Assembly (NCBI RefSeq): GCF_900177705.1
Contig: NZ_FXBA01000013.1
Span: 1 to 64,000, forward strand
Reading direction: 5' to 3'
Length of the DNA: 64,000 nucleotides
Origin: Fibrobacter sp. UWB15
GTDB lineage: Bacteria; Fibrobacterota; Fibrobacteria; Fibrobacterales; Fibrobacteraceae
Position 1 is the stretch's first letter, and every line of letters starts with the position of its first letter. The notes under the pieces were generated by a model that saw nothing but the letters and a program-made list of their open reading frames with translations, searched no databases and was not told where the DNA came from. This document shows positions 52,471-61,519 of the stretch, piece after piece. The position numbers were made by a program, and so were the translations under genes.

Positions 52471-55400
52471 TTGTCAGCCACCTTTCTGAAAATATCCTTT
52501 CGTTTCGCTACGACATCATCCAGATTGTCTTTGTAGTAATAGACTATATAATCCAGCCCTTTATCGAGCAACGCTTCTCGTTGCTTTGTGTCGCGTTCCA
52601 TCACATTATTCTCATCGTGCGGCGAGCCGTCACAGAATACATATGTGGGTAAAGATCCCGAATCAGGCGCATAGTAGAAATCAGGCTGGCAATATAAGCC
52701 ATCAACTCGCCTTTGGGCCTCATCGGGTAGGCGTAAACCATGAGCATAGAGATAATTCAGGAATTTCAATTCCGTAGAACTATTCTTGTCATAAGTTTCC
52801 AAAAGTCGCTGGTACTGGGCTTCGTAACGGGCAGAATCCGATTTACCCACTTGAATTTGACAATTCAACAAGCGTTCCACGGTATTCTTAATCGTAAATC
52901 GATCTATAACAGCATGGTCCGTCTGGTTGTAATAACTCAAGAAATCCTTATAACTAGCCTTATCCTTGTAGGTTTCATCATCAAATCGGCAGAGTTTCTG
53001 GATTTCGTTTACAACCTTGTGCCAACCTTCGTTATCTTCGGTCAACGACTTCAACACACCAAGGCTTTCTTCGGCAGATTCATACAGAAGAATGTTCGGC
53101 GCTTCAGGATCGCCAATCGGAGTAACACCGAGTTCAGAACTTTCGATACTGAAAACATTTTCTATTGCCGTTTTCAAAGCATATTGCAGCGTAACGCGGC
53201 CAGCATAATCCAAACCAAGAATACTTACAGGTTCCACATAGAGCGCATCTGCAGTATCTGTGGTATAAATCTTCACCACACTTAAATTGTTATAGGTTTT
53301 TTGAGAATTTGGATTATCCTTTTCACCAGCAAGTTTATTTCTATATCCATGTGATTTCCAATCGCCGGAAACATTGTTCAGCACAAAGCCTTCCAGTTCT
53401 TGGTTTTTCCACTTGTTGTTGATATAGACTAGCTTTGCCGCAGGAATATAGCGGATTCTAAGAAGCAAATCGCCACCCGCGAGCAACCTCAATTCCTTGA
53501 TATCACTCTTATTGCCATCATAGGCGAAATAAGTGTCGATTACGTAACCCATACGGGTGCGTTCTTCTTCATCGCAGGTAATGTGAACCTTCTTTTCAGC
53601 CACTTGGTCCGTCATCGACATCAAATCCGTAAATTTCTTACGGTCACTGCCGATTTCTGCACCAGTCCAAGGGTCATTATTCACATTCTGTTGGTCATCA
53701 AACAGAATATATCCACTCTTTGTGCATACCAACGCATCAGAACCTTTCTGGTGAACTTCGGAAAGTTGCGAACTGACAACCTTATACTTTGCTCCGTTAT
53801 GGTACACAAGATTTTCAGGCCCCATTTCGCGCAAAGCGAGATTTCTCGGTCTGCTTAAGGACTCAGCCACCTCATTTTTATCCTTGTTGCTCAGCAGCAA
53901 GTGAATCGGCAAGCGTGTAAAGTTGTACCCAGGCAAGAAGCCTTCACTAGCCAAATAACGGAACGGATAGAATTCGGATTGAGATTCTCCAGAATTAGAC
54001 TTATCTCTATTCAGCAACAAATTGCGGAAAGCCAACGCCCTTGCCTGATTTTGCTTTGCCGTTCTATATTCGTCACTAGTCGATTTATAAATCGGATTTT
54101 CCAGAATTTTATCTGCTGCAGCCAATTGAATCTGCTGTTGGATAAATAGATTTTTCCAACGGCTCATCGATTTTTCAAACTCACTACCAAGGCTTTGCAG
54201 AACACGCGTCGCCCAGTTATCGTTATACCAGTTGGTTTTGGCAAGATCGCCTGCAATATCAGCAACAACCGCATTCCATCTATCAAGAATGTCCTGCGAG
54301 TTTTTATCAGCATCAACCAAAGATTGCTTTGTCTCATTCTTTAAAGGCAAATCAGGGTGATCGATGATGATAAATTCACCCATGCTGCCACCAGAAATGC
54401 CACTAACACCACGATGCGTGAGAAACAGAGCATCAAAGTGACTTCTCAACAAGTCCTGATTCAACAGGTCAAGTTTTGGCGGTTTGACTTCACCAGCAAC
54501 AATTTCTCTAGGATTGGCAAAATAATGAGCATCATGAGCCGAGCGCTGACTGCAACTCGTAAACACCAATGCCGGCTGCCCACTACGCCCCGCGCGACCA
54601 GAACGCTGTGCATAGTTAGAAGCATTCGGTGGAACATTTCGCATATGGACTATGCTCAGGTCCGAAATGTCAATGCCCAACTCCATTGTCGGAGAGCAGA
54701 ACAATGTTGAAAACGCACCCGCTCTAAAATCTTGCTCTCTTTGCTGACGTTCTTCTTTAGTAATTTGCCCAGTATGTTCCTTTGAAACAATTCTAGAAGT
54801 CAAAGAAGACGACAAATACAACTTTCTGAAATATTCGTTGGGCTTACGCTTTGCATTTTTACTATTCCGATGGAAAATCATGTCATCAGGAACATAGCCA
54901 TCGCCCTTCTTCCACAAAAGGGTTTCAACATTCAAAATGTAAACGACTGCGTTTTCATTGCCCTGCTTTACTTTTTCTTCACTTCGCAAATAATTCGCTT
55001 CACAAAGCGTATTCAACAACGCTTCTACAAATTCATCATAGCGCTCGCCATTGATATTGACATAGCCTTGAAGCTTATCTTTGATATAGCGACCCAAACG
55101 GCTTTGCATACCCACAGATTGAGTATAGATTGCACGCATCTTGGTTCGCTTGAGAGCCATCCAAGTCGGTTCTGGAATATCCGATTCCTCGGGAACCCAA
55201 TTGGGCAACAAATTGTTTTCAAAGGATTGAAGATTTTCCTTAATCTTGCTTGCGTTATAAAAGCTTTCGTGATAAATCGAATAACTCTTGCGGAAATACT
55301 CCAGCACATTGAAACAAATTTCTTTTAAATCATCCTTTGTAATAGAAGTATTCCACTTATTGTTGAAGGTATCCAAGAACACTTTCCACGGACTTTCTTC

Positions 55401-57653
55401 CATTACTTCATCAAAGCCTTCATACTCAACCCGCATAAGTCCGCAAGGTTCAAGCCCTGGCATATTGATTTTCCAGGAATTTGACAGATCCTTCAACAGA
55501 AGATATTTGAGCAAGGTTTTAAATGTATCTTCCGCCTTCTTTTGTGCCGTACGGAAACCTGAATCACCATTTTTATTGTAATCAGCAATGCCGATATTCA
55601 TGCAAGCATAGACTTTATTTTCCAATTCGGCAAAAGAAATAATGCCATTATTATTCAAAGCCCTCGCAAGAGCACTTCTAATTCGCAATGTATTGACGAA
55701 GTCATTAAAATGGCCTGCCTGTAAAGATGCATCCTGTCTATTGTCAGTAAAACTCAGAAGTTTTGTATCCTGGTTTTCAAAGCCAGATGCCGCCATTGAA
55801 TTAAGGATATTTAGAGAAAGTACCGTTGTTGAAGTGGAACGGCCTTCCATGCCAATGCGAGTCAACTTTGCAAATTCAGATGTTTGATGATGATAAACAT
55901 CGCCACTAGTCGGGTCATAAACAAATCCCGTCGGAATATACCAAACATTCCTGTCGGAAAACATCTCGGTATCTGAACTAAAATCGCCTTTTACACTAAT
56001 GCTTATAAGCTGCGGGAACTTATCCACATACTGCTTTTTCAGAACAACCGAACCGTTCTTATAATCAACAAAGTCATTCGGGAGGCTTAAAATATCTTCT
56101 TTAGGGTTCCATTCCGCTTCGTCAATCAAATAGCCACAAGAGATATCAGCCTTATCATCTTCACTAACTAGCGAATCGCCAAAATCGCGAGTTTCCAGCT
56201 TTCCTGTTTTTTCGTTCTTCTTTACGCAAATAAATGGTTTGCCAGAGGTTCGACTGAAAACAACCGGATACAGTGGGCAATCAACGCCATTAACATTCTT
56301 CGACGGCAGCCCGTCAAAACACACAACCCTGTCCGATTCTTCATCACCTTCAGCAGGTTTATGCAAAGAGACCGAAACACTCGTGGACTGAGAAATAAAC
56401 TGATGCAGTTTATACGGCAACACAAAACTCTTGCGAAGTTTCTTTTCAACATTCTCCCTGGCGATGATTTCATTCACCATTGAAATCGAGTTAAAAAGAT
56501 TCTTCAACGCAACAGAGCACTTTTCAACATTTACAGATGTATACTCCGACAACTTTTCGGACATTTCATCAAGGGTCAGAGGAACCCCTCTTCTCAAGAC
56601 CCCGTTTTCATTCTTCAATGCAACAGAATGTTCAACCCACTTGAACAAGGCATTCTGAATCAAATACTGTTCCGCATTTATCGGTTGCGTAAAGGACTCA
56701 ACAACAGTCTTCAATTCATCAGCAGACGGAACAGTTTCATCAGAGATAGACTTCAAAGACTCTTCTATAATCTGATCGCGTTCAAATTTTTGACCAAAGA
56801 ACAAAGAAGCAACCTTAGCGACAGCCTCCTTTCGCTCTTCAGTAGATGTTCCGCTCGCCATAGTTGCAGAGGTTCCCATGCACGTAATATGATGAGAACA
56901 CTCCGCCTTTATACGGCGAATCAGCATAGCCACATCTGCACCTTGACGTCCTCTAAACGTATGCAATTCATCAAAGGCAATGTATTGAAGATTTTTAAAG
57001 AGAGCCTGCTTGATCGAATTATCGCTTTGACGAGTCAAAAGATATTCCAACATCATGTAGTTGGTCAAAAGAATATGCGGCGGATTTTCTCGAATTTTCT
57101 TTCGAGAATCTTCACTTTCTTGACCCGTATATTGATTAAAACTAATCGGAAAATCTTCACCAGTCAGGTTCTTGTAATTCCGCGCGTACTTCTCTATTTC
57201 ATTCGTTTGAGAATTGATAAGAGCGTTCATCGGGTAAACAATCAAGCCCGTTACACCAGAAGTCTTATCTCTAATAGCGGCGTTTATAATTGTGCCGAGA
57301 AAAGTCAGAGATTTTCCCGAGCCCGTTCCTGAGGTGACGGTAAAGTCTCGACCTTGCGCACCAAGTCTCAGAGCTTCTTCTTGGTGCTTATAAAGATTAA
57401 ATCCTTTGAAGATTTTATCCATCTTTTCATCAAGAAGACCTTCATCGACAAGTTGCCTTAAAGAACATCCTTCTTGATAAGATGGGTTGAACTGAATCAA
57501 CGGGTCAGGCCACATTGATTTCTGGTCGCCGTAACTTTTCAGTTCCTTTAGAATTTGGGGATCGTCAATGTCAACGAAGCTGTTAGCAAAAGACTTATAC
57601 TGCGACATAATGTCTTCGTGCAGTCTAAAAAAATCTTTAGTAGCCTCGGCCAT
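52467..57653 (-). CDS. Large DUF1998-type helicase with a Vsr/DUF559-like C-terminal domain
   Basis: 1728 aa from the ATG at 57,653 (GGGAGAG upstream; an open extension to 57,695 lacks one). Motif I TSGTGSGKSLTF (108-115 for GTGSGKS), motif II FDELHTFRGRQGAD, motif III GTSATMASG, motifs V-VI SPTMELGIDISDL and YAQRSGRAGRSGQP. The region around ENVFSIESSELGVTPIG with ILLYESAEESLG is the DUF1998/MZB domain. The last ~110 residues (RLPDEAQRRVDGLYCQPDFYY, TYVFCDGSPHD, DYIVYYY) look like a Vsr/DUF559-style nuclease fold. It combines in one chain what DISARM splits into DrmA and DrmB, and also recalls Druantia DruE. First gene of the operon. Confidence 0.8.
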   Translation of the reverse strand: MAEATKDFFRLHEDIMSQYKSFANSFVDIDDPQILKELKSYGDQKSMWPDPLIQFNPSYQEGCSLRQLVDEGLLDEKMDKIFKGFNLYKHQEEALRLGAQGRDFTVTSGTGSGKSLTFLGTIINAAIRDKTSGVTGLIVYPMNALINSQTNEIEKYARNYKNLTGEDFPISFNQYTGQESEDSRKKIRENPPHILLTNYMMLEYLLTRQSDNSIKQALFKNLQYIAFDELHTFRGRQGADVAMLIRRIKAECSHHITCMGTSATMASGTSTEERKEAVAKVASLFFGQKFERDQIIEESLKSISDETVPSADELKTVVESFTQPINAEQYLIQNALFKWVEHSVALKNENGVLRRGVPLTLDEMSEKLSEYTSVNVEKCSVALKNLFNSISMVNEIIARENVEKKLRKSFVLPYKLHQFISQSTSVSVSLHKPAEGDEESDRVVCFDGLPSKNVNGVDCPLYPVVFSRTSGKPFICVKKNEKTGKLETRDFGDSLVSEDDKADISCGYLIDEAEWNPKEDILSLPNDFVDYKNGSVVLKKQYVDKFPQLISISVKGDFSSDTEMFSDRNVWYIPTGFVYDPTSGDVYHHQTSEFAKLTRIGMEGRSTSTTVLSLNILNSMAASGFENQDTKLLSFTDNRQDASLQAGHFNDFVNTLRIRSALARALNNNGIISFAELENKVYACMNIGIADYNKNGDSGFRTAQKKAEDTFKTLLKYLLLKDLSNSWKINMPGLEPCGLMRVEYEGFDEVMEESPWKVFLDTFNNKWNTSITKDDLKEICFNVLEYFRKSYSIYHESFYNASKIKENLQSFENNLLPNWVPEESDIPEPTWMALKRTKMRAIYTQSVGMQSRLGRYIKDKLQGYVNINGERYDEFVEALLNTLCEANYLRSEEKVKQGNENAVVYILNVETLLWKKGDGYVPDDMIFHRNSKNAKRKPNEYFRKLYLSSSLTSRIVSKEHTGQITKEERQQREQDFRAGAFSTLFCSPTMELGIDISDLSIVHMRNVPPNASNYAQRSGRAGRSGQPALVFTSCSQRSAHDAHYFANPREIVAGEVKPPKLDLLNQDLLRSHFDALFLTHRGVSGISGGSMGEFIIIDHPDLPLKNETKQSLVDADKNSQDILDRWNAVVADIAGDLAKTNWYNDNWATRVLQSLGSEFEKSMSRWKNLFIQQQIQLAAADKILENPIYKSTSDEYRTAKQNQARALAFRNLLLNRDKSNSGESQSEFYPFRYLASEGFLPGYNFTRLPIHLLLSNKDKNEVAESLSRPRNLALREMGPENLVYHNGAKYKVVSSQLSEVHQKGSDALVCTKSGYILFDDQQNVNNDPWTGAEIGSDRKKFTDLMSMTDQVAEKKVHITCDEEERTRMGYVIDTYFAYDGNKSDIKELRLLAGGDLLLRIRYIPAAKLVYINNKWKNQELEGFVLNNVSGDWKSHGYRNKLAGEKDNPNSQKTYNNLSVVKIYTTDTADALYVEPVSILGLDYAGRVTLQYALKTAIENVFSIESSELGVTPIGDPEAPNILLYESAEESLGVLKSLTEDNEGWHKVVNEIQKLCRFDDETYKDKASYKDFLSYYNQTDHAVIDRFTIKNTVERLLNCQIQVGKSDSARYEAQYQRLLETYDKNSSTELKFLNYLYAHGLRLPDEAQRRVDGLYCQPDFYYAPDSGSLPTYVFCDGSPHDENNVMERDTKQREALLDKGLDYIVYYYKDNLDDVVAKRKDIFRKVADK

Positions 57654-57999
57654 AGCAAGACTCTCCCATATATAAAAATCATATAACCAAAACACCCTAA
57701 AACCATGATTTTAGAGCAATTATTTCGTTCATAGAATATAACTTAAAAATGCAATTGATTTCTTAAAAACAAGCCTACATGTGAGTTTTTATGGCACAAA
57801 GCACCCTTTAGCGGAAATCATCATCCGACACGATGAATTTTTCAATGTTTTTTATTCCTCAGAAAGTCGCGCCAATTCAAGTCCAACAGTATTTACAAAC
57901 AAACTTTCTTCCATTTCAACAAACCATTACCAAAATTCAACAATGTCAAAAAAAATTTTTTATTTTTGGACAAACTCATACATATCTACAGGATTAAAC
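57654..57999. promoter_or_regulatory. Divergent promoter region of the defence operon
   Basis: 346 bp, very AT-rich, without a convincing gene; a frame open from 57,781 joins the membrane protein but has no ribosome-binding site. It must hold the promoter of the leftward helicase operon and of the rightward membrane protein. A possible -10 is TATAAC near 57,740; no clear operator palindrome seen. Confidence 0.4.
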
Positions 58000-59235
58000 A
58001 TGAAAGTTTCAACATCAGAAGCATCTATTTCTACAAAAACAGAGTACGAAAATTTATACATAAATAATCAAGCAACGACCACCAGCAACGCGTCCTCCGA
58101 AGAAAATACAACAAATCAAGAACCTCCCACCAACGGAAATCCTTCTCCATCCCCTTCCCCAATTCAAAGAAATCCTATCAGCGATACTTCAAAAAGCAAA
58201 AAAGAAAAAGCTTTAGAAATGGCGTTGGACACTCGTAAATTTGAAATAGAGCTATATTGGAAACGTGCTACATATTTTTGGGCGTTCATCGCATTAGCGT
58301 TCACATCCTTTTTCTTAGTTGCAGATGCCGAAAATATGGATAAAATTTTAAAAAATGAATTACAAGTAATAATTTCGGCCTTGGGAATTTTTTTATCTGT
58401 TTGTTGGTTTTTAGCAAACAAAGGATCAAAATATTGGCAAGAGAACTGGGAATTCCATGTAGACCTTCTTGAAGACGAAATAATGGGACCTTTATACAAA
58501 ACTACAAAATCATATAAAGGACGTAAGAATTTTCTACTCCCTTGGAAATCCTACAAATTTTCCGTAGGGAAAATTAACATGATGCTTTCAGCAACAATGA
58601 TTATTTTTTGGATTGTAGTCTTTATAGAAGCACTAACACTAACCAATTACACCTACAACGTCACAATCATCATAATCTTGCTCGTTTTGCTCTTGTTTTT
58701 AATTTGGAACGCTCGATCCACGGGTAGCAACGGTCAAGGAGGAAACAATTCATTTGATCAGCGACAAATAGACGACGACACTTCACCAGAAAGTCACGCA
58801 ACAATACCGCCAACAGGACAAACTTTAAACACGGTAAATAAAAAATTTTCTTTTTTCAAATACTTTGAAGTAATTGGGTTAGCTCTTTTACTATCTGCAT
58901 TTGGCTGGGAAATTGTAGAACGAAAAACAGAGACTCTTTCATTCAACAGAGAATGGTATTACATTAACGAAAAATTAGATCAAATATGGCGGGCAAATCA
59001 AGCTATTTGTGAAACTGTCAAATGCCCTCAATACAAATGGACTATAGGTATGAATTTTGGCTTCTGGCCCAAATGGGATTCCCCCAATCGCATAGGAGAG
59101 CAACACGAGACATTTCAAAACATTAGATGTGCTCTTTATATTCTTGGTTCATTAATGGTTATAATCGGGAGATGTGTTAGTATAAAAAAAGAAAACGAGT
59201 CGTCAATCAAATCTCCGCAACCACCATCCGCATAA
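58000..59235 (+). CDS. RipA-family-like membrane protein
   Basis: 411 aa from the ATG at 58,000 (AGGA 6 bp upstream). Residues 1-65 are Ser/Thr/Asn/Pro-rich. ALDTRKFEIELYWKRATYFW opens a block with two transmembrane helices (~92-110 and ~120-140), then NKGSKYWQENWEFHVDLLE and GPLYKTT, the recurring signature of RipA-like octameric membrane proteins. Two more helices (~195-240), a polar linker and two final helices (~290-310 and ~385-400) follow. Likely in the inner membrane. Divergent from the helicase operon, so it may be a membrane-damaging or sensing partner, which is inference. Confidence 0.65.
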   Translation: MKVSTSEASISTKTEYENLYINNQATTTSNASSEENTTNQEPPTNGNPSPSPSPIQRNPISDTSKSKKEKALEMALDTRKFEIELYWKRATYFWAFIALAFTSFFLVADAENMDKILKNELQVIISALGIFLSVCWFLANKGSKYWQENWEFHVDLLEDEIMGPLYKTTKSYKGRKNFLLPWKSYKFSVGKINMMLSATMIIFWIVVFIEALTLTNYTYNVTIIIILLVLLLFLIWNARSTGSNGQGGNNSFDQRQIDDDTSPESHATIPPTGQTLNTVNKKFSFFKYFEVIGLALLLSAFGWEIVERKTETLSFNREWYYINEKLDQIWRANQAICETVKCPQYKWTIGMNFGFWPKWDSPNRIGEQHETFQNIRCALYILGSLMVIIGRCVSIKKENESSIKSPQPPSA

Positions 59236-59265
59236 CGTTTTCATATCCACACACAAAAAAACATC

Positions 59266-59973
59266 ATGAACATCCTCAAACAGATAAAAGCCATCAACCA
59301 AAAAGGCCTTAGCAACAGTCTCATTTCTATCTATTACAACATAGGCAGGGCCTTACCTTTTCGCGCACAAAGATTTCCTGATGGTAGAATATCCGATTGG
59401 TACAGATCACAATTCGTAGAAGTCCACGAAGTAAAACCAAGTGGAAAAGGTGGAAAGTATGGCCACGCCTATGGTTTTCACTATAGAAACGGTGAACGAG
59501 CAGATGCATACGAAAACGAACCAGAAATCAGTTGGTGTTTAAAAACCGACACCGAACCGAAATCAATCCCCTGTGCAGCTTGCGGCTCATGGGTCCTTCT
59601 AGATATTCTTGGCGAACCTACCGCTGAACCCGCCAAGGTATACAGAATTAATGATGTTTTAGAAAAAGGCAAGCATAAGGGGAAACCTTTATCTGAAGTT
59701 GTTCTTTCTGATTGGAATTGGATTAAATGGGCTAACGAGAACACAGAACAATTCTTATTTGACATGGACGAATTGACTGAAGAAAGAAATAAACACATTA
59801 AGCCAATCCTTCCAGATGATATTCTAACATTTGGAAAGTACAACGGAAAGAGTTTTAAATATATAGCAGAAAATGATTTAAATTATCTTGAATGGCTCGC
59901 TTCTAAAAATGAAGATTATATAAAAATATATGAATCCTTAAAGAAAGAATTCACTCTACCTCCGGAACAATAA
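59266..59973 (+). CDS. Protein with two ExoX-C-like motifs
   Basis: 235 aa. Two related segments, VLEKGKHKGKPLSEVV... WNWIKWA (~130-155) and ILTFGKYNGKSFKYIAE... YLEWLA (~183-210), match the 'FGKYKGKSxxEIAxxDPxYLxWL' element found at the end of exonuclease X and in DUF3820 proteins. The N-terminal ~100 residues contain CAACGSW and GHAYGFHY, a possible metal-binding pair. No nuclease core seen. 30 bp behind the membrane protein gene, same strand, likely one transcript. Confidence 0.6.
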   Translation: MNILKQIKAINQKGLSNSLISIYYNIGRALPFRAQRFPDGRISDWYRSQFVEVHEVKPSGKGGKYGHAYGFHYRNGERADAYENEPEISWCLKTDTEPKSIPCAACGSWVLLDILGEPTAEPAKVYRINDVLEKGKHKGKPLSEVVLSDWNWIKWANENTEQFLFDMDELTEERNKHIKPILPDDILTFGKYNGKSFKYIAENDLNYLEWLASKNEDYIKIYESLKKEFTLPPEQ

Positions 59974-60043
59974 GCGGGGCGTTGCGGGGTGTCCCCGCTA
60001 GTGATGTGAACCCCAAAAGTTAGACACAACTTTAGAGGCTAGC

Positions 60044-60568
60044 ATGACAAAAATACACACAGAAGAAGAATGGCAAAGAGTCCTCGACCTGCACAAGGAG
60101 GGTATGTTGCCTAGGGCGATAGCTCGCCTAGTTGGCATATCGGAACGGGAAGTCAAGCACCGCTGCCGAATGTACGATCTGACAGGTACGTTCCAGACGG
60201 TACCACGCATAGGACGCCCTGTAGACTTCAATGTAAAATGTGCGGCTGTGGACGATGTGGTAAAAAAATCGCTATCTTGTGTCCTGGTATGTGCCAAGTA
60301 TGATATAAGCCGTTCCGCCATAAAAGACTGGTTAAGCAAGTTTAGGCAAGGCGGCTACAAGAATCTGCGGGACAAGAAACCAGGAGGGAGTTTCCCAAGA
60401 ATGCCTAAAAAGAAGAATATCCGAGCAGGAGCCGGCGAGTTAGAGCGCCTCAGAGAGGAAAACGAGTACTTGAAAGCCGAGGTCGCCTACCTAAAAAAAT
60501 TAAAGGCCCTAGACCAGGAAGAAAGTGCCGAGATGTTCGGTATAGGGCCCAGGTCGTTCACGAACTGA
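60044..60568 (+). CDS. IS3-family OrfA, helix-turn-helix
   Basis: 174 aa. Two helix-turn-helix units (MLPRAIARLVGISEREVKHR at ~24-43; KYDISRSAIKDWLSKFRQGG) and a C-terminal leucine-zipper-like helix (ELERLREENEYLKAEVAYLKKL) give end binding and dimerisation. A run of seven A at 60,493-60,499 near the end could allow -1 frameshifting into OrfB to make the fused transposase. GAGG precedes the start. Confidence 0.9.
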   Translation: MTKIHTEEEWQRVLDLHKEGMLPRAIARLVGISEREVKHRCRMYDLTGTFQTVPRIGRPVDFNVKCAAVDDVVKKSLSCVLVCAKYDISRSAIKDWLSKFRQGGYKNLRDKKPGGSFPRMPKKKNIRAGAGELERLREENEYLKAEVAYLKKLKALDQEESAEMFGIGPRSFTN

Positions 60569-61389
60569 GCGGTGAATACCCTCTCAAGCATCTCCTGAAG
60601 GCAAGCGGATTATCCCGCTCGACATACTATTACCATCTCCGTGAAAAGCCCGACCGCTACGCCGATGAACGCAGCCGGATAAAGGCCATCCACATGGAGC
60701 ATAAGGGCCGCTACGGCTACAACCGAATCAGTATCCAGCTGAAAAGCGAGGGCTTTTCGATCAATCACAAAACCGTGTACAGAATCATGAAGGAAGAGAA
60801 TCTGAAAAATGTCCGCAGGCGCCGCCACTACCACTCCTACAAGGGAGAAATAGGCAAGGTTGCGAAGAACATAGTGAACCGCAACTTTATGACAACGGCG
60901 CCAAACCAGAAATGGACAACCGATGTGACCCAGATAAACATCGGTGAGGAAAAGTGTTATCTGTCACCGATACTAGACATGTACAATGGCGAAATCGTCT
61001 GCTATACGATATCAGACCATCCAAACTTGAAGATGGTCATTAGAATGCTGGACAAGGCATACGGGTCAAGGAAAATAGAGAAAGGACTGATATTGCACTC
61101 CGATCAGGGGTGGCATTACCAGCATTACAACTATCAGCTGTCGCTGAAACAGCATGGCATAATCCAAAGCATGAGTCGCAAGGGCAACTGCCTGGACAAT
61201 GCCATGATGGAGAACTTCTTCGGGATAATGAAATCCGAGTTGCTCTATCCGAATACCTTCAAAGATGTGGACCACTTTAAGCGGGAACTGAAAAAATATA
61301 TCGAATACTACAACAATGACCGGATAAAACTGCGCCTAAACGGAATGAGCCCGGTACAATACCGGACTCATAACTCAGTTTTATCCTAA
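60553..61389 (+). CDS. IS3-family OrfB, DDE transposase part
   Basis: About 278 codons in the -1 frame relative to OrfA. Recognisable sequence begins VVHELSGEYPLKHLLKASG (HTH_21 region YGYNRISIQL follows), then the rve integrase core: WTTDVTQINIG (first Asp), LHSDQGWHY (second Asp), and NCLDNAMMENFFGIMKSEL (Glu). No start codon with a ribosome-binding site exists before 60,694, so expression by frameshift from OrfA is likely. Appears intact. Confidence 0.9.
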   Translation, partial: VVHELSGEYPLKHLLKASGLSRSTYYYHLREKPDRYADERSRIKAIHMEHKGRYGYNRISIQLKSEGFSINHKTVYRIMKEENLKNVRRRRHYHSYKGEIGKVAKNIVNRNFMTTAPNQKWTTDVTQINIGEEKCYLSPILDMYNGEIVCYTISDHPNLKMVIRMLDKAYGSRKIEKGLILHSDQGWHYQHYNYQLSLKQHGIIQSMSRKGNCLDNAMMENFFGIMKSELLYPNTFKDVDHFKRELKKYIEYYNNDRIKLRLNGMSPVQYRTHNSVLS

Positions 61390-61439
61390 CTTTAAACTGT
61401 CCAACTTTTTGGGGTCGGTTCACTAGAAGGGGTAGCGGA

Positions 61440-61505
61440 TGACGCATGGAGATTCCCGCCTTCGCGGGGATGACATGTGGCAGGAGCGAGGGGAGCGCCC
61501 TCCCC
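61440..61505. repeat. Right half of the interspersed repeat
   Basis: ATTCCCGCCTTCGCGGGGATGAC (about 61,450-61,472), then a AGGGGAGCGCCCTCCCCT hairpin. The left half, AAGCGGGGCGTTGCGG, lies at 59,972 on the other side of the IS3-type element. It matches the repeat at 8138-8310. Confidence 0.65.
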
Positions 61506-61519
61506 TACGCAGGTTCGTT

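Larger units (their letters stand above)
60002..61422 (+). mobile_element. IS3-family (IS150-like) insertion sequence
   Basis: About 1,421 bp. Left end TGATGTGAACCCCAAAAG, right end (reverse) TGAACCGACCCCAAAAAG; shared core ACCCC-AAAAGTT-GACA. CTAG flanks both sides (59,998-60,001 and 61,423-61,426), compatible with a 4-bp target duplication. It encodes orfA and orfB in overlapping frames. The outermost bases are approximate. It interrupts an interspersed repeat also seen at 8.1-8.3 kb. Confidence 0.85.
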
